A DNA stretch of 64,000 bases from JBGTFE01 sp049799955 (GTDB taxonomy: Bacteria; Acidobacteriota; Blastocatellia; Pyrinomonadales; Pyrinomonadaceae), in NCBI GenBank assembly GCA_049799955.1, contig JBARIW010000146.1, positions 1-64,000 on the forward strand. Direction: 5' to 3'. Shown here one piece after another: positions 49,912 to 57,691 of the stretch. How positions within the stretch are numbered: position 1 is the stretch's first letter; each line of letters opens with the position of its first letter. A program made the position numbers and the translations under genes. The notes under the pieces were generated by a model, which saw only the letters and a list, made by a program, of their open reading frames with translations, was not told where the DNA came from and searched no databases.

Positions 49912-50632
49912 TGTTCTTGCAGTTTTTGCGCATCCCGACGATATGGAATTAACCGTCGGCGGAACGCTTTTGAAGATGAAATCAACCGGCTACGCGACCG
50001 GCGCGCTCGACATCACGCAGGGCGGGATGGGAACGCGCGGAACGGTCGAGGGACGCGCCGAAGAAGCGCGCGAGGCGGCACGGATTTTGAAATTGGACAC
50101 GCGGGAAAATCTGGAGCTTCCCGACGGGCACGTTTGGGTAACGGAAGAAACGCGCACGAAATTAGTGAGAGCGTTGCGGCGTTTGAAGCCGAAAATTATC
50201 CTGACGCAGCAGTTTGACGACCCGCATCCCGACCACAATCACATCGCGCAGCTTGTCCGTGAATCGGCGCGGCTCGCCTCGATGCAGAAATACGACGGCG
50301 ATTTCGGACAGGAGCGGATAAATGTTCCGATGGTCGCGCACAACGTTTTTTCTACGCGCGTCGTGCCTTCGTTTATCGTCGATATTTCCGGGTTTCTCGA
50401 ACAAAAAATGGAAGCGATTCGCGCCCACCGCTCGCAGTTTTACAATCCGAAATCAGGCGATTTGGAAACGCGTCTTTCGGAAAAAGGTTTTCTCGACCAA
50501 CTGGAAAATCGCTCGCGCTATTTCGGCAGTTTAATCGGAACGGATGCGGGCGAGCCGTATTTCGTGCGCGAAATGCTCAACGTCGAAGACCCGATTGCGC
50601 TCCTGACGCGCTCGATGAATCTGTATTCTTAA
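49898..50632 (+). CDS. bshB1: Bacillithiol biosynthesis deacetylase BshB1
   Basis: 244-residue PIG-L/LmbE zinc amidohydrolase. The AHPDDMELTVGGTL motif (about 11-24) gives the zinc ligands, with the third histidine in PHPDHNHI. The LDITQGGMGTRGTVEGRAEEAREAARILKLDTRENLELPDGHV block is specific to BshB1, which deacetylates GlcNAc-malate in bacillithiol synthesis. The start ATG is inside the heptamer repeat (first three residues MIN), and the family alignment supports this start because the conserved strand DVLAVFAHPDD begins only five residues later. BshA and BshC are not in the window. Confidence 0.88.
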   Translation: MINVDVLAVFAHPDDMELTVGGTLLKMKSTGYATGALDITQGGMGTRGTVEGRAEEAREAARILKLDTRENLELPDGHVWVTEETRTKLVRALRRLKPKIILTQQFDDPHPDHNHIAQLVRESARLASMQKYDGDFGQERINVPMVAHNVFSTRVVPSFIVDISGFLEQKMEAIRAHRSQFYNPKSGDLETRLSEKGFLDQLENRSRYFGSLIGTDAGEPYFVREMLNVEDPIALLTRSMNLYS

Positions 50633-50746
50633 AAGCCGGGAGCGCAGGCATCTTGCCTGCCTGTGAAGCGCGAAAAAAGTTTATGCATAAATTTATTTAC
50701 ATCGCTTGCGCGACGTTTGCAGGCAGGATGCCTGCGTTCCCGGCTT
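50633..50746. repeat. GC-rich inverted repeat
   Basis: AAGCCGGGAGCGCAGGCATC... at 50633-50660 pairs with ...GATGCCTGCGTTCCCGGCTT at 50719-50746, 28 bases with few mismatches, loop of 58 bases. It differs from the word-repeat hairpins because the arms are not tandem, although each arm has its own smaller GGCA/TGCC palindrome. Located between bshB1 and the methyltransferase gene. Confidence 0.8.
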
Positions 50747-50826
50747 GATACTTTTTTCTGTGAATCTGCGCGTTATCATTGTCGAATAATTTTTCGACAA
50801 TTTTTATAAACGTGGAGATTTACAAA

Positions 50827-51870
50827 ATGAACGCAGCTTCCCCCGAATTAGAACAACCGCCGCAAATGCCGCCGCAGGCGATTTTGGCGCAGATGTCGAT
50901 GGGCTTTATCGTCTCGCAGGCGATTTCGGTCGCCGCAAAGCTTTACATCGCCGATTATTTGAAAACGGACGCGAAAACCGTCGCCGAGTTAGCCGAACTG
51001 ACCGCGACGCACGAGCCTTCGCTTTATCGCCTGATGCGCGCTTTAACGAGTGTCGGCGTTTTTCAGAAAGATAGCGGCGGACGTTATTCGAATTCGCCTT
51101 TGTCAGAGTTTTTGCGCTCAGACCACGCGGAATCGTTTCGCGCCCCGTCGCATATGATTGGCGACCGGGAACACTGGCGCGCGCACGGCAATATGCTGCA
51201 AAGCGTCAAAACGGGCGAAATCGCTTTCGAATATACTTTCGGACAGCCGATTTTTCCTTATTACGCGCAAAATCCCGAACCGGCAAAAGTTTTCGATGAC
51301 GCGATGACGGGCTTTAGCCGTGGAATAGCCAACGCCGTCGCCGCAGCCTACGATTTTTCCGGTGCGGATACGATTGCCGACATCGCGGGCGGACACGGAC
51401 TTCTTCTCGCAACGGCTTTAAAAACCGCGCCGCAAGCAAAAGGCGTTTTATTTGACCAGCCGCAGGTCATCGCCGGCGCGGGCGAAGTTTTGAAAAACGA
51501 AGGCGTCGCCGAAAGAGTCGAAATTGTCAGCGGAGATTTTTTCAGCGCGATTCCTGTCGAAGCAGACATTTATTTGATGAAATTTATTATTCACGACTGG
51601 AACGACGAGCAGTCCGAAACGATTCTGCGAAATCTTGCAAAATCGGCTAAACAGGGCGCGCGCGTTTTGCTGGTCGAATCGGTCGTCGAAGAAGACGATT
51701 CGATTCCTTCGATGAGCAAAGTGATGGATTTGAATATGCTCGCAATGACCGGCGGCAAGGAACGCACGGCGACGGAATACGCCGGGCTTTTCGAGAAAAC
51801 AGGTTTCAGATTAACGCGGGTTATCCCGACTCCTTCGCCGATGCAGATTGTCGAAGCGGTGAGAGCGTGA
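50827..51870 (+). CDS. SAM-dependent O-methyltransferase (family 2)
   Basis: About 347 residues from ATG 50827 (GTGGAG nine bases upstream; the frame is open from 50779). Contains the winged-helix dimerisation domain (about 10-95: QAISVAAKLYIADYLKTDAKTVAELAELT) typical of acetylserotonin/hydroxyneurosporene-type O-methyltransferases, and the SAM-binding domain with IADIAGGHGLLLATALK (motif I), RVEIVSGDFFSAIP, and the catalytic FIIHDWNDEQSETILRNL block with His as general base. Methylates a hydroxyl of a small aromatic compound or polyketide in known cases; substrate unknown here. Confidence 0.88.
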   Translation: MNAASPELEQPPQMPPQAILAQMSMGFIVSQAISVAAKLYIADYLKTDAKTVAELAELTATHEPSLYRLMRALTSVGVFQKDSGGRYSNSPLSEFLRSDHAESFRAPSHMIGDREHWRAHGNMLQSVKTGEIAFEYTFGQPIFPYYAQNPEPAKVFDDAMTGFSRGIANAVAAAYDFSGADTIADIAGGHGLLLATALKTAPQAKGVLFDQPQVIAGAGEVLKNEGVAERVEIVSGDFFSAIPVEADIYLMKFIIHDWNDEQSETILRNLAKSAKQGARVLLVESVVEEDDSIPSMSKVMDLNMLAMTGGKERTATEYAGLFEKTGFRLTRVIPTPSPMQIVEAVRA

Positions 51871-51872
51871 AG

Positions 51873-51984
51873 AGGTAATAGGTAATAGGTGATAGGTGAT
51901 AGGTGATAGGTGATAGGTGATAGGTGATAGGCTAAAACCTATTCCCTAAAACCTAAAACCTATCACCTATTACCTATCACCTAT
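51873..51984. repeat. Longest heptamer-repeat hairpin (AGGTGAT / CACCTAT)
   Basis: Left: AGGTAAT twice, AGGTGAT six times, AGGCTAA (51873-51935). Right: AACCTAT, TCCCTAA, AACCTAA, AACCTAT, CACCTAT, TACCTAT, CACCTAT (51936-51984), all in one 7-base register. It exactly fills the gap between the converging stop codons of the methyltransferase (51870) and transglycosylase (51985). Confidence 0.9.
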
Positions 51985-54324
51985 TTATCCTTCATCTCTT
52001 GCTTCGTCAACCACGATTTCGGGAAATTCCGCCGCAAATTGCTCGCGCGGTTTCGAGTCGATTTCGCCTCGCAGCGGGCGCGTTCCGACGTTCGGCTTAA
52101 AATTTCCGTTGTCGTCGTAAAGCCTTCGATACTGCGCCGAATTGCGAACGACGCCCTGCACGTAGCCTTTTGTTTCCTTGAAGGGAATCGCTTCGACAAA
52201 TTCGTCCATTTCAAACGGCAGGCTCGCACGCCACGGCGCGACGCGTCCCGGTCCGGCGTTGTATGCGACGGCGACATATTCAAAGCGTCCGAATTTATCA
52301 AACTGGTCGCGCATATAAGCCGTGCCGAGTTCGATGTTCAAAGCGGGCTGAAAAAGCGTGTCGCCGAAAATTGAGGTAGTCGTGGAATTATATTTTTTTG
52401 CCGTCGCGCGAGCCGTCGGAATAAGAAGCTGCATCAAGCCGTAAGCGTTTGCGCCGGATTTCGCCCGCGCGTCGAAAATCGTTTCCTGACGAATTATTCC
52501 GGCGACCTGATACGGGTCGAGATTGCGCTGCGCCGACCAGTATTTGATGTCGCTCCAGTTGGTTAAAGGATAAAAAATGTCCCATTCCTCGCGTCCCATT
52601 TCTTCGGGAAACATCTGCGCGTAGTCGGGATAGCTTTTCGCCAACGCAAGAAGCGCGTTGACCTGGTCGCCTTTCATTCGATAATGTTTTGCCAGCGCGA
52701 GATTGATTTTCGGACTGTTCTGCGCCGTTTTCTTTGCTTCTTCAAGCTCGTTAATCGCCCAATCGAAAAGCCCGACGGTTGAAAGCTGTTCGCTTTTTTC
52801 GGCGCGTTCGAGTTCCGCTGCGGTCGAAGTTTCAGCCGCGACCGTAACGGTTTTCAGATTTGCAATCGCTTTCGAAACGAGCGGATTTTGCGAAGAACTT
52901 TGAGCGTTTTGACATTTACCCTGACTGCGGAGACTCGTCAGTTTTTGCAGAGCCAGATAGCCGTACCAGTTTGCGCCGTAGCGATAAATCACTGCTTCGT
53001 AAAGCGCGCAGGATTCGTTGATTTTTCCGGCGCGCTCGGAATCTCTCGCCGCCCAATAACCCGCTTTTCCGCGATTGGTCGAGTCTTTGTCGGCATAACG
53101 CGCCAGATGTTCGGTCAGCATTTGCGAAGATTTCACGAAGTTTTTGCCGTCGTGTTCGAGCCACGCTAATTCGAACTGCGCTCCGGCAACCGCCGTCGCG
53201 TTCGGGTAATAATTAATCGACGTTTGCAGAAAATAGGTTTCTTCCAGTTTATTTTTCGCGTCGCGCGCCGACATTCCAACGTCGATAAAGGCTTTTGGCG
53301 TCAGATTGCCGTTCGGAAAATTTCGCCGCATCTCGTCCGTCGCCGCGCGAGCCTGCGCCCAGAGACGGTTTTTAGCGTAGCCGAGCGCAAGCTGATAAGC
53401 GGCTTCTTCTTTTTCCTTTGCCGATTGCGGAATCGAATTAAAAGCGTTTTGCGCTTCGGTCATTTTTCGCACGTTTGAAAACGTGATTATTCGTTTTAAC
53501 TGAATTTGCGGCGTCGCCGCGTTCGGAAAGCTTAAAAGTAAATTATCGTATGCGGTTTGCGCTTCGGCATAGTTTTTCGCGGCGTAAAGCTTGTCGGCGC
53601 GCGCCGCGATTTCTTCCGCGTTTTGCGGCGTTAAAGGCTGGCTCAGGAAAGTTAATTTTGCTTCGGCTTCTTTCGCGGCATTGCTTCCCGCGCCGAAAAA
53701 ATAAATTTTGCGGTAAAGCTTTACGGCTTCCGGCTGATTGTTTTGAGTTTCAAAAGATTTCGCCGCGACGAGAAGCGCGTCGGCGTCGTTTTTGTCGGTT
53801 AAATCTTTCAGAAAATTCGGAATCTGCGCGGCTTGTCCCGATTGCAAAGCCGAGTTTGCCCAGAGCAGTTTTGCCTCACGCGAGCGAAGTGAATTTGGAA
53901 ATTCTCTGGTTAAGTTTGCAAAAGCATTCATTGCTTCGGCGTGTCGCCCGGCATTCTGCAAAGCTCGACCGCGCAGCCACAAGGCGTAATCGGCGACGTT
54001 CGTTTTTTCTCGAAAAACATTCGAATCGAGAATTTCCGCCGCATTTATAAAATCGTTTGCTTCAAAGCGTATTCGCGCCCGAAGCAGTTTGGCTAGCGCG
54101 CCGGTTCGGGTTTTGGAAAAGCGCGTTTCGATTTGCTGAACCATCGATTCGGGCGGAAGCTTCCCGTCTTTTGTCATTTGCCGCAAAGATTGCAGCGCCT
54201 GCGCTTCGTTCGGTTGCTGCGCAGAACAGCTTGCCGTAAAGAAGGCAAGCAGAAAAGTTAAGGCAATTAAAACATTTTCGACAAATTTGCGTAAGTTAAA
54301 ATGAAAATTGGTGAATTTTGTCAT
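51985..54324 (-). CDS. Slt-type lytic transglycosylase lipoprotein
   Basis: 779 residues. A lipobox (TASC, Cys33) after a hydrophobic segment suggests an outer-membrane lipoprotein. Residues 40-580 are TPR-like helical repeats forming the ring seen in Slt70. The SLT catalytic domain (about 600-750) has Glu614 in IIRQETIFDARAKSGANAYGLMQLLIPTA and the AVAYNAGPGRVAPW motif. It cleaves peptidoglycan with formation of 1,6-anhydro-MurNAc. The start is divergent from the VWA protein gene. The stop codon abuts the heptamer repeat. Confidence 0.92.
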   Translation of the reverse strand: MTKFTNFHFNLRKFVENVLIALTFLLAFFTASCSAQQPNEAQALQSLRQMTKDGKLPPESMVQQIETRFSKTRTGALAKLLRARIRFEANDFINAAEILDSNVFREKTNVADYALWLRGRALQNAGRHAEAMNAFANLTREFPNSLRSREAKLLWANSALQSGQAAQIPNFLKDLTDKNDADALLVAAKSFETQNNQPEAVKLYRKIYFFGAGSNAAKEAEAKLTFLSQPLTPQNAEEIAARADKLYAAKNYAEAQTAYDNLLLSFPNAATPQIQLKRIITFSNVRKMTEAQNAFNSIPQSAKEKEEAAYQLALGYAKNRLWAQARAATDEMRRNFPNGNLTPKAFIDVGMSARDAKNKLEETYFLQTSINYYPNATAVAGAQFELAWLEHDGKNFVKSSQMLTEHLARYADKDSTNRGKAGYWAARDSERAGKINESCALYEAVIYRYGANWYGYLALQKLTSLRSQGKCQNAQSSSQNPLVSKAIANLKTVTVAAETSTAAELERAEKSEQLSTVGLFDWAINELEEAKKTAQNSPKINLALAKHYRMKGDQVNALLALAKSYPDYAQMFPEEMGREEWDIFYPLTNWSDIKYWSAQRNLDPYQVAGIIRQETIFDARAKSGANAYGLMQLLIPTARATAKKYNSTTTSIFGDTLFQPALNIELGTAYMRDQFDKFGRFEYVAVAYNAGPGRVAPWRASLPFEMDEFVEAIPFKETKGYVQGVVRNSAQYRRLYDDNGNFKPNVGTRPLRGEIDSKPREQFAAEFPEIVVDEARDEG

Positions 54325-54461
54325 TTAAGTTCAGACTCCGAAAGCTTTTGATGCGAATAAGTTTTGGCGATTTGTCTTTGCTTGTGAAGGAGAATTTCTT
54401 TTCAAGCAAAGCGTTTTCGATATATGATAGCAGAGAAATCAAGTTTTTTGTGGTAACTGCG

Positions 54462-56618
54462 ATGAAAAAAATCTTTCTTTTGTCTTTCTTCATTTTTGCC
54501 TTTCCTCTTTTTGTTTCGGCTCAGACGCCGACTCCGGCGCCGGACGAAGACGTTGTCAAAATCACGACCGCGCTGATTCAGGTTGATGTAACCGTAACGG
54601 ACAAAAAGGGAAATGTCGTTACGGATTTGAAGCCCGAAGAATTTGAGATTTACGAAAACGGCGAAAAGCAGGACATTACAAATTTTTCGTTCGTCGCCAA
54701 CGTCAAAACCGGCAACGAAGCGAGCAAAAATCCGGTGGCGGAAGTTCCCGTTCCGACCGCCGAGCTAAAGCCGCAGCAGGTCAGGCGAACGATGGCGCTC
54801 GTCGTCGATGATTTGTCGCTTTCGTTTGAAAGCGCTTATCAGGTGCGCCGCGCTCTGAAAAAATTTGTTGACGAGCAGATGCAGTCGGGCGACCTTGTGG
54901 CGATAATTCGGACGGGCGCGGGCATCGGCGCGCTTCAGCAGTTTACTTCCGACAAGCGCCAGCTTTACGCCGCGATTGAAAAAGTGCGCTGGAATCCGCT
55001 GGGCAGAGGCAATATCAGCGCGTTTGCGCCGGTTGCGCCGACGATGCTCGAACAATCTAAGGCGAACGGAAGCCAAATCAGCGAAGAAATGCTCGAAGCC
55101 GAGAAAGATTTCAACGAGAACACAGGCGAATTTCAGGAAAGTATTTTTGCCACCGGAACGCTCGGCGCGCTGAAATTTATCGTCGGCGGAATGCGCGAGC
55201 TGCCCGGACGCAAATCCGTCGTGCTTTTCTCGGATGGCTTCAAGCTTTTTACAACCAATGCGGAAGGCGTCAAGCAACAGAAGACGAGAGTTGTCGAATT
55301 TTTGCGCCAGCTCGTCGATTTAGCCAATCGCTCGTCGGTTGTTTTCTACACGATGGACGCGCGCGGCTTGCAGTGCGCCTGCATCATGGCAGAGGACAAT
55401 ATTATCGACCCGAGCGGCGAAAATCTCCAAAAAACTGTAACGGAACGCTCAGACGAACTGTTCGATACGCAGGAAGGACTTGTTTATCTGGCGAGGCAAA
55501 CCGGCGGATTCGCGGTTGTCAACAATAACGATTTAAGCGGCGGCGTGCGCAAAATTCTCGACGACCAGAGCTATTATCTGGTCGGTTATCAGCCCGATAC
55601 GAATACTTTCGACGCGAAAACGAGGCGTTTTAATAAGCTCATCGTTAAAGTTAAGCGCGAAGGCTTGAGCGTCCGTTACCGGAGCGGATTTTTCAACGTA
55701 AACGACGAAAAAATCGCGCAGATGACCGCCGTTAAACAAACGCCATTGGAGCAAATCAACAAAGCTTTGGCTTCGCCGTTTGCCGTCAGCGACATATCGC
55801 TCCGGCTGAACACGCTTTTCGGCAGCGACGCAAAAGGCTCTTACGTTCGCTCGCTTCTGCATATCAACGCGCAGGATTTGAAATTTACGGATGAAAAGGA
55901 CGGAAGCAAAAAAGCGATTTTCGATGTTCTCGCCGTCAGCTTCGGCGATAACGGGCAGATAATCGACCAGATTGGCAAAAGCTACACGCTCTCCGCCAAA
56001 GGCGCTACTTACGAGCGAATTTTGAAAGACGGCTTTGTTTATGACTTCACGTTTCCGGTCAAAAAACCGGGCGCTTATCAATATCGCGTGGCAATCCGCG
56101 ACATTCAGACGGAAAAAGTCGGCTCGGCTTCGCAGTTTATCGAAGTGCCGAATTTGAAAAAAGACCGCGCAACGCTTTCGGGCATCGTTCTGGAAAATTT
56201 CACGCGCGAGCAGTGGCAGGCGTTTGCAAACGAAACGCCGAAAACGCTCGAAAATCAGGACGCGAATGTGTTCACCAATCCGATGAACGATACGTCGCTC
56301 AGAAGATTTAAGCGCGGCACGATTCTGCGCTACGGCTACGAGATTTATAACGTAAAGCTCGACGCCTCGAAAAAGCCGAACGTAACAACGCAGGTCAGAA
56401 TCTTCCGCGACGGAAAGCTTTTGCTCGAAGGCAAGAAGACGCCGCTCGACCTTTTCGGGCAAACCGACCTGGAACGAATAAAAACGGTCGGCGCTTTAAG
56501 TCTCGGAAGCGAAATGCCGGCGGGCGATTATATTCTGCAAATTATCATCGCGGACAATCTGGCAAAGGAAAAACAGAAAATCACCACGCAGTTCGTCCAG
56601 TTTGAGCTTACCGATTAG
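54462..56618 (+). CDS. Exported VWFA-related acidobacterial protein
   Basis: 718 residues from ATG 54462 (MKKIFLLSFFIFAFPLFVSAQ signal peptide); the open frame extends to 54318 but overlaps the divergent gene. The N-terminus has a small beta domain (VDVTVTDKKGNVVTDLKPEEFEIYENGEKQ), diagnostic of the VWFA-related Acidobacterial family; then a von Willebrand A-like domain (about 110-380: TMALVVDDLSLSFESAYQVRRAL, then SVVLFSDGF and VFYTMDARGL) whose MIDAS is degenerate (VVDDLSL rather than DxSxS). The C-terminal 250 residues are beta-rich. Extracellular; role unknown. Strong marker for Acidobacteriota. Confidence 0.9.
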   Translation: MKKIFLLSFFIFAFPLFVSAQTPTPAPDEDVVKITTALIQVDVTVTDKKGNVVTDLKPEEFEIYENGEKQDITNFSFVANVKTGNEASKNPVAEVPVPTAELKPQQVRRTMALVVDDLSLSFESAYQVRRALKKFVDEQMQSGDLVAIIRTGAGIGALQQFTSDKRQLYAAIEKVRWNPLGRGNISAFAPVAPTMLEQSKANGSQISEEMLEAEKDFNENTGEFQESIFATGTLGALKFIVGGMRELPGRKSVVLFSDGFKLFTTNAEGVKQQKTRVVEFLRQLVDLANRSSVVFYTMDARGLQCACIMAEDNIIDPSGENLQKTVTERSDELFDTQEGLVYLARQTGGFAVVNNNDLSGGVRKILDDQSYYLVGYQPDTNTFDAKTRRFNKLIVKVKREGLSVRYRSGFFNVNDEKIAQMTAVKQTPLEQINKALASPFAVSDISLRLNTLFGSDAKGSYVRSLLHINAQDLKFTDEKDGSKKAIFDVLAVSFGDNGQIIDQIGKSYTLSAKGATYERILKDGFVYDFTFPVKKPGAYQYRVAIRDIQTEKVGSASQFIEVPNLKKDRATLSGIVLENFTREQWQAFANETPKTLENQDANVFTNPMNDTSLRRFKRGTILRYGYEIYNVKLDASKKPNVTTQVRIFRDGKLLLEGKKTPLDLFGQTDLERIKTVGALSLGSEMPAGDYILQIIIADNLAKEKQKITTQFVQFELTD

Positions 56619-56738
56619 GAAAAATAGAAGATTCAAAATAGTTATCTGCTCAAAATTTCTTGTTTAATATTTATATTTGTGGCAAATTAACTAAACACCA
56701 CTTTATTTACAAAAATTGAAATTGATTGAGGAGGAGAA

Positions 56739-57611
56739 ATGAAAAAGTCATTACGACAAGTTAATAAACTTGTTTTTTCGATATTTTTGACAGTTTTGTT
56801 TTTGAATACGATTCAGGCTCAAATATTTACCGGCGCTGGATTTACTATTGTTGACAACGGCGGAAGAGTTCCGGCGAGCTGTAGTACGGTTGCTGTTTCA
56901 GGCGTTTCGACGAGCGTTAATGTCAGAAGCGTCAGCTTAACCGGAACGCACAGCTGGCTCGGCGACATTGAAGCGCGGGTTTATCCGCCTGCCGCCGCCC
57001 CGCCGCCTTCAACGGTTGGCACCACCGTTATTACAAGCCCGCCGGACGGCAGAGCTTGTAATTTATCAGGAACTTATAGATTTACTGATATGGCATTGCC
57101 GGCAACAAACAGCATCGATGCGGCAACGGTCGGATGCGCGGACGCGACGAATGTTGCGTCCGGCGACTATCGAACGAGCACCTACGGCGGCGGAACTGCT
57201 GTTGGACCTGTAACATCTCTGGCAACTTCGTTCGGCGCTTTGACTCCCGCTCAGGCAAACGGCAACTGGCTGGTCTGCGTCTTTGACTTTGCCGCGCCTG
57301 ATGGCGGCGCAATTACCTCGACGAGCGTTCAGCTTACGGTTTTGTCCTCCGCTTCGGTCGCAGTCGGCGGAAGAGTAACGACTGCCAAGGGAAGCGGAAT
57401 CGGCAAAGTAAAAGTAACGATGACCGACCCGTCGGGAACCGTTCGAATGGCGATAACCAATCCATTTGGTTATTATCGTTTTGAAGGAGTTGAAGTAGGC
57501 GCAAACTATATCATCACGGCATCCGGTAAAGGATATACGTTTGATAATCCGACAGTTGTGCATTTCGCATCGGAAGACTTCGACGGCATTAATTTTACGG
57601 CAAATCCGTAA
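56739..57611 (+). CDS. Exported P-domain-like plus carboxypeptidase-like protein
   Basis: 290 residues with a signal peptide ending about IQAQ (28). Residues 35-205 resemble a proprotein-convertase P domain or similar jelly roll (VRSVSLTGTHSWLGDIEARVYPP and LVCVFDFAAPDGGAITSTSVQLTVL), here without a protease. Residues 210-290 are a carboxypeptidase-regulatory-like domain (GGRVTTAKGSGIGKVKVTMTDPSGTVRMAITNPFGYYRFEGV). A GGAGGAG site precedes ATG 56739. Probably a cell-surface protein. A strong bidirectional terminator follows. Confidence 0.78.
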   Translation: MKKSLRQVNKLVFSIFLTVLFLNTIQAQIFTGAGFTIVDNGGRVPASCSTVAVSGVSTSVNVRSVSLTGTHSWLGDIEARVYPPAAAPPPSTVGTTVITSPPDGRACNLSGTYRFTDMALPATNSIDAATVGCADATNVASGDYRTSTYGGGTAVGPVTSLATSFGALTPAQANGNWLVCVFDFAAPDGGAITSTSVQLTVLSSASVAVGGRVTTAKGSGIGKVKVTMTDPSGTVRMAITNPFGYYRFEGVEVGANYIITASGKGYTFDNPTVVHFASEDFDGINFTANP

Positions 57612-57628
57612 ATTGCGATAAAAATAAT

Positions 57629-57670
57629 AAAAGAGGCGGGCAGTCAATTTCCGACTGCCCGCCTCTTTTT
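57629..57670. terminator. Strong bidirectional terminator
   Basis: A 17-bp perfect stem around GAGGCGGGCAGTC and GACTGCCCGCCTC with a 7-base loop and flanking A- and T-runs, between converging genes. Confidence 0.95.
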
Positions 57671-57691
57671 ACTGATTTATCCGCCGTCCGG

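Noticed and set aside
51873..51984. CRISPR or VNTR inside a gene
   Set aside because: The 7-base units are contiguous with no spacers and lie wholly between two stop codons.
54318..54461. Upstream extension of the VWA protein
   Set aside because: It would overlap the divergent transglycosylase start and precede an otherwise perfect signal peptide at 54462.
55533..56462. Minus-strand 309-codon frame inside the VWA gene
   Set aside because: Shadow of a well-supported gene with signal peptide and family motif.
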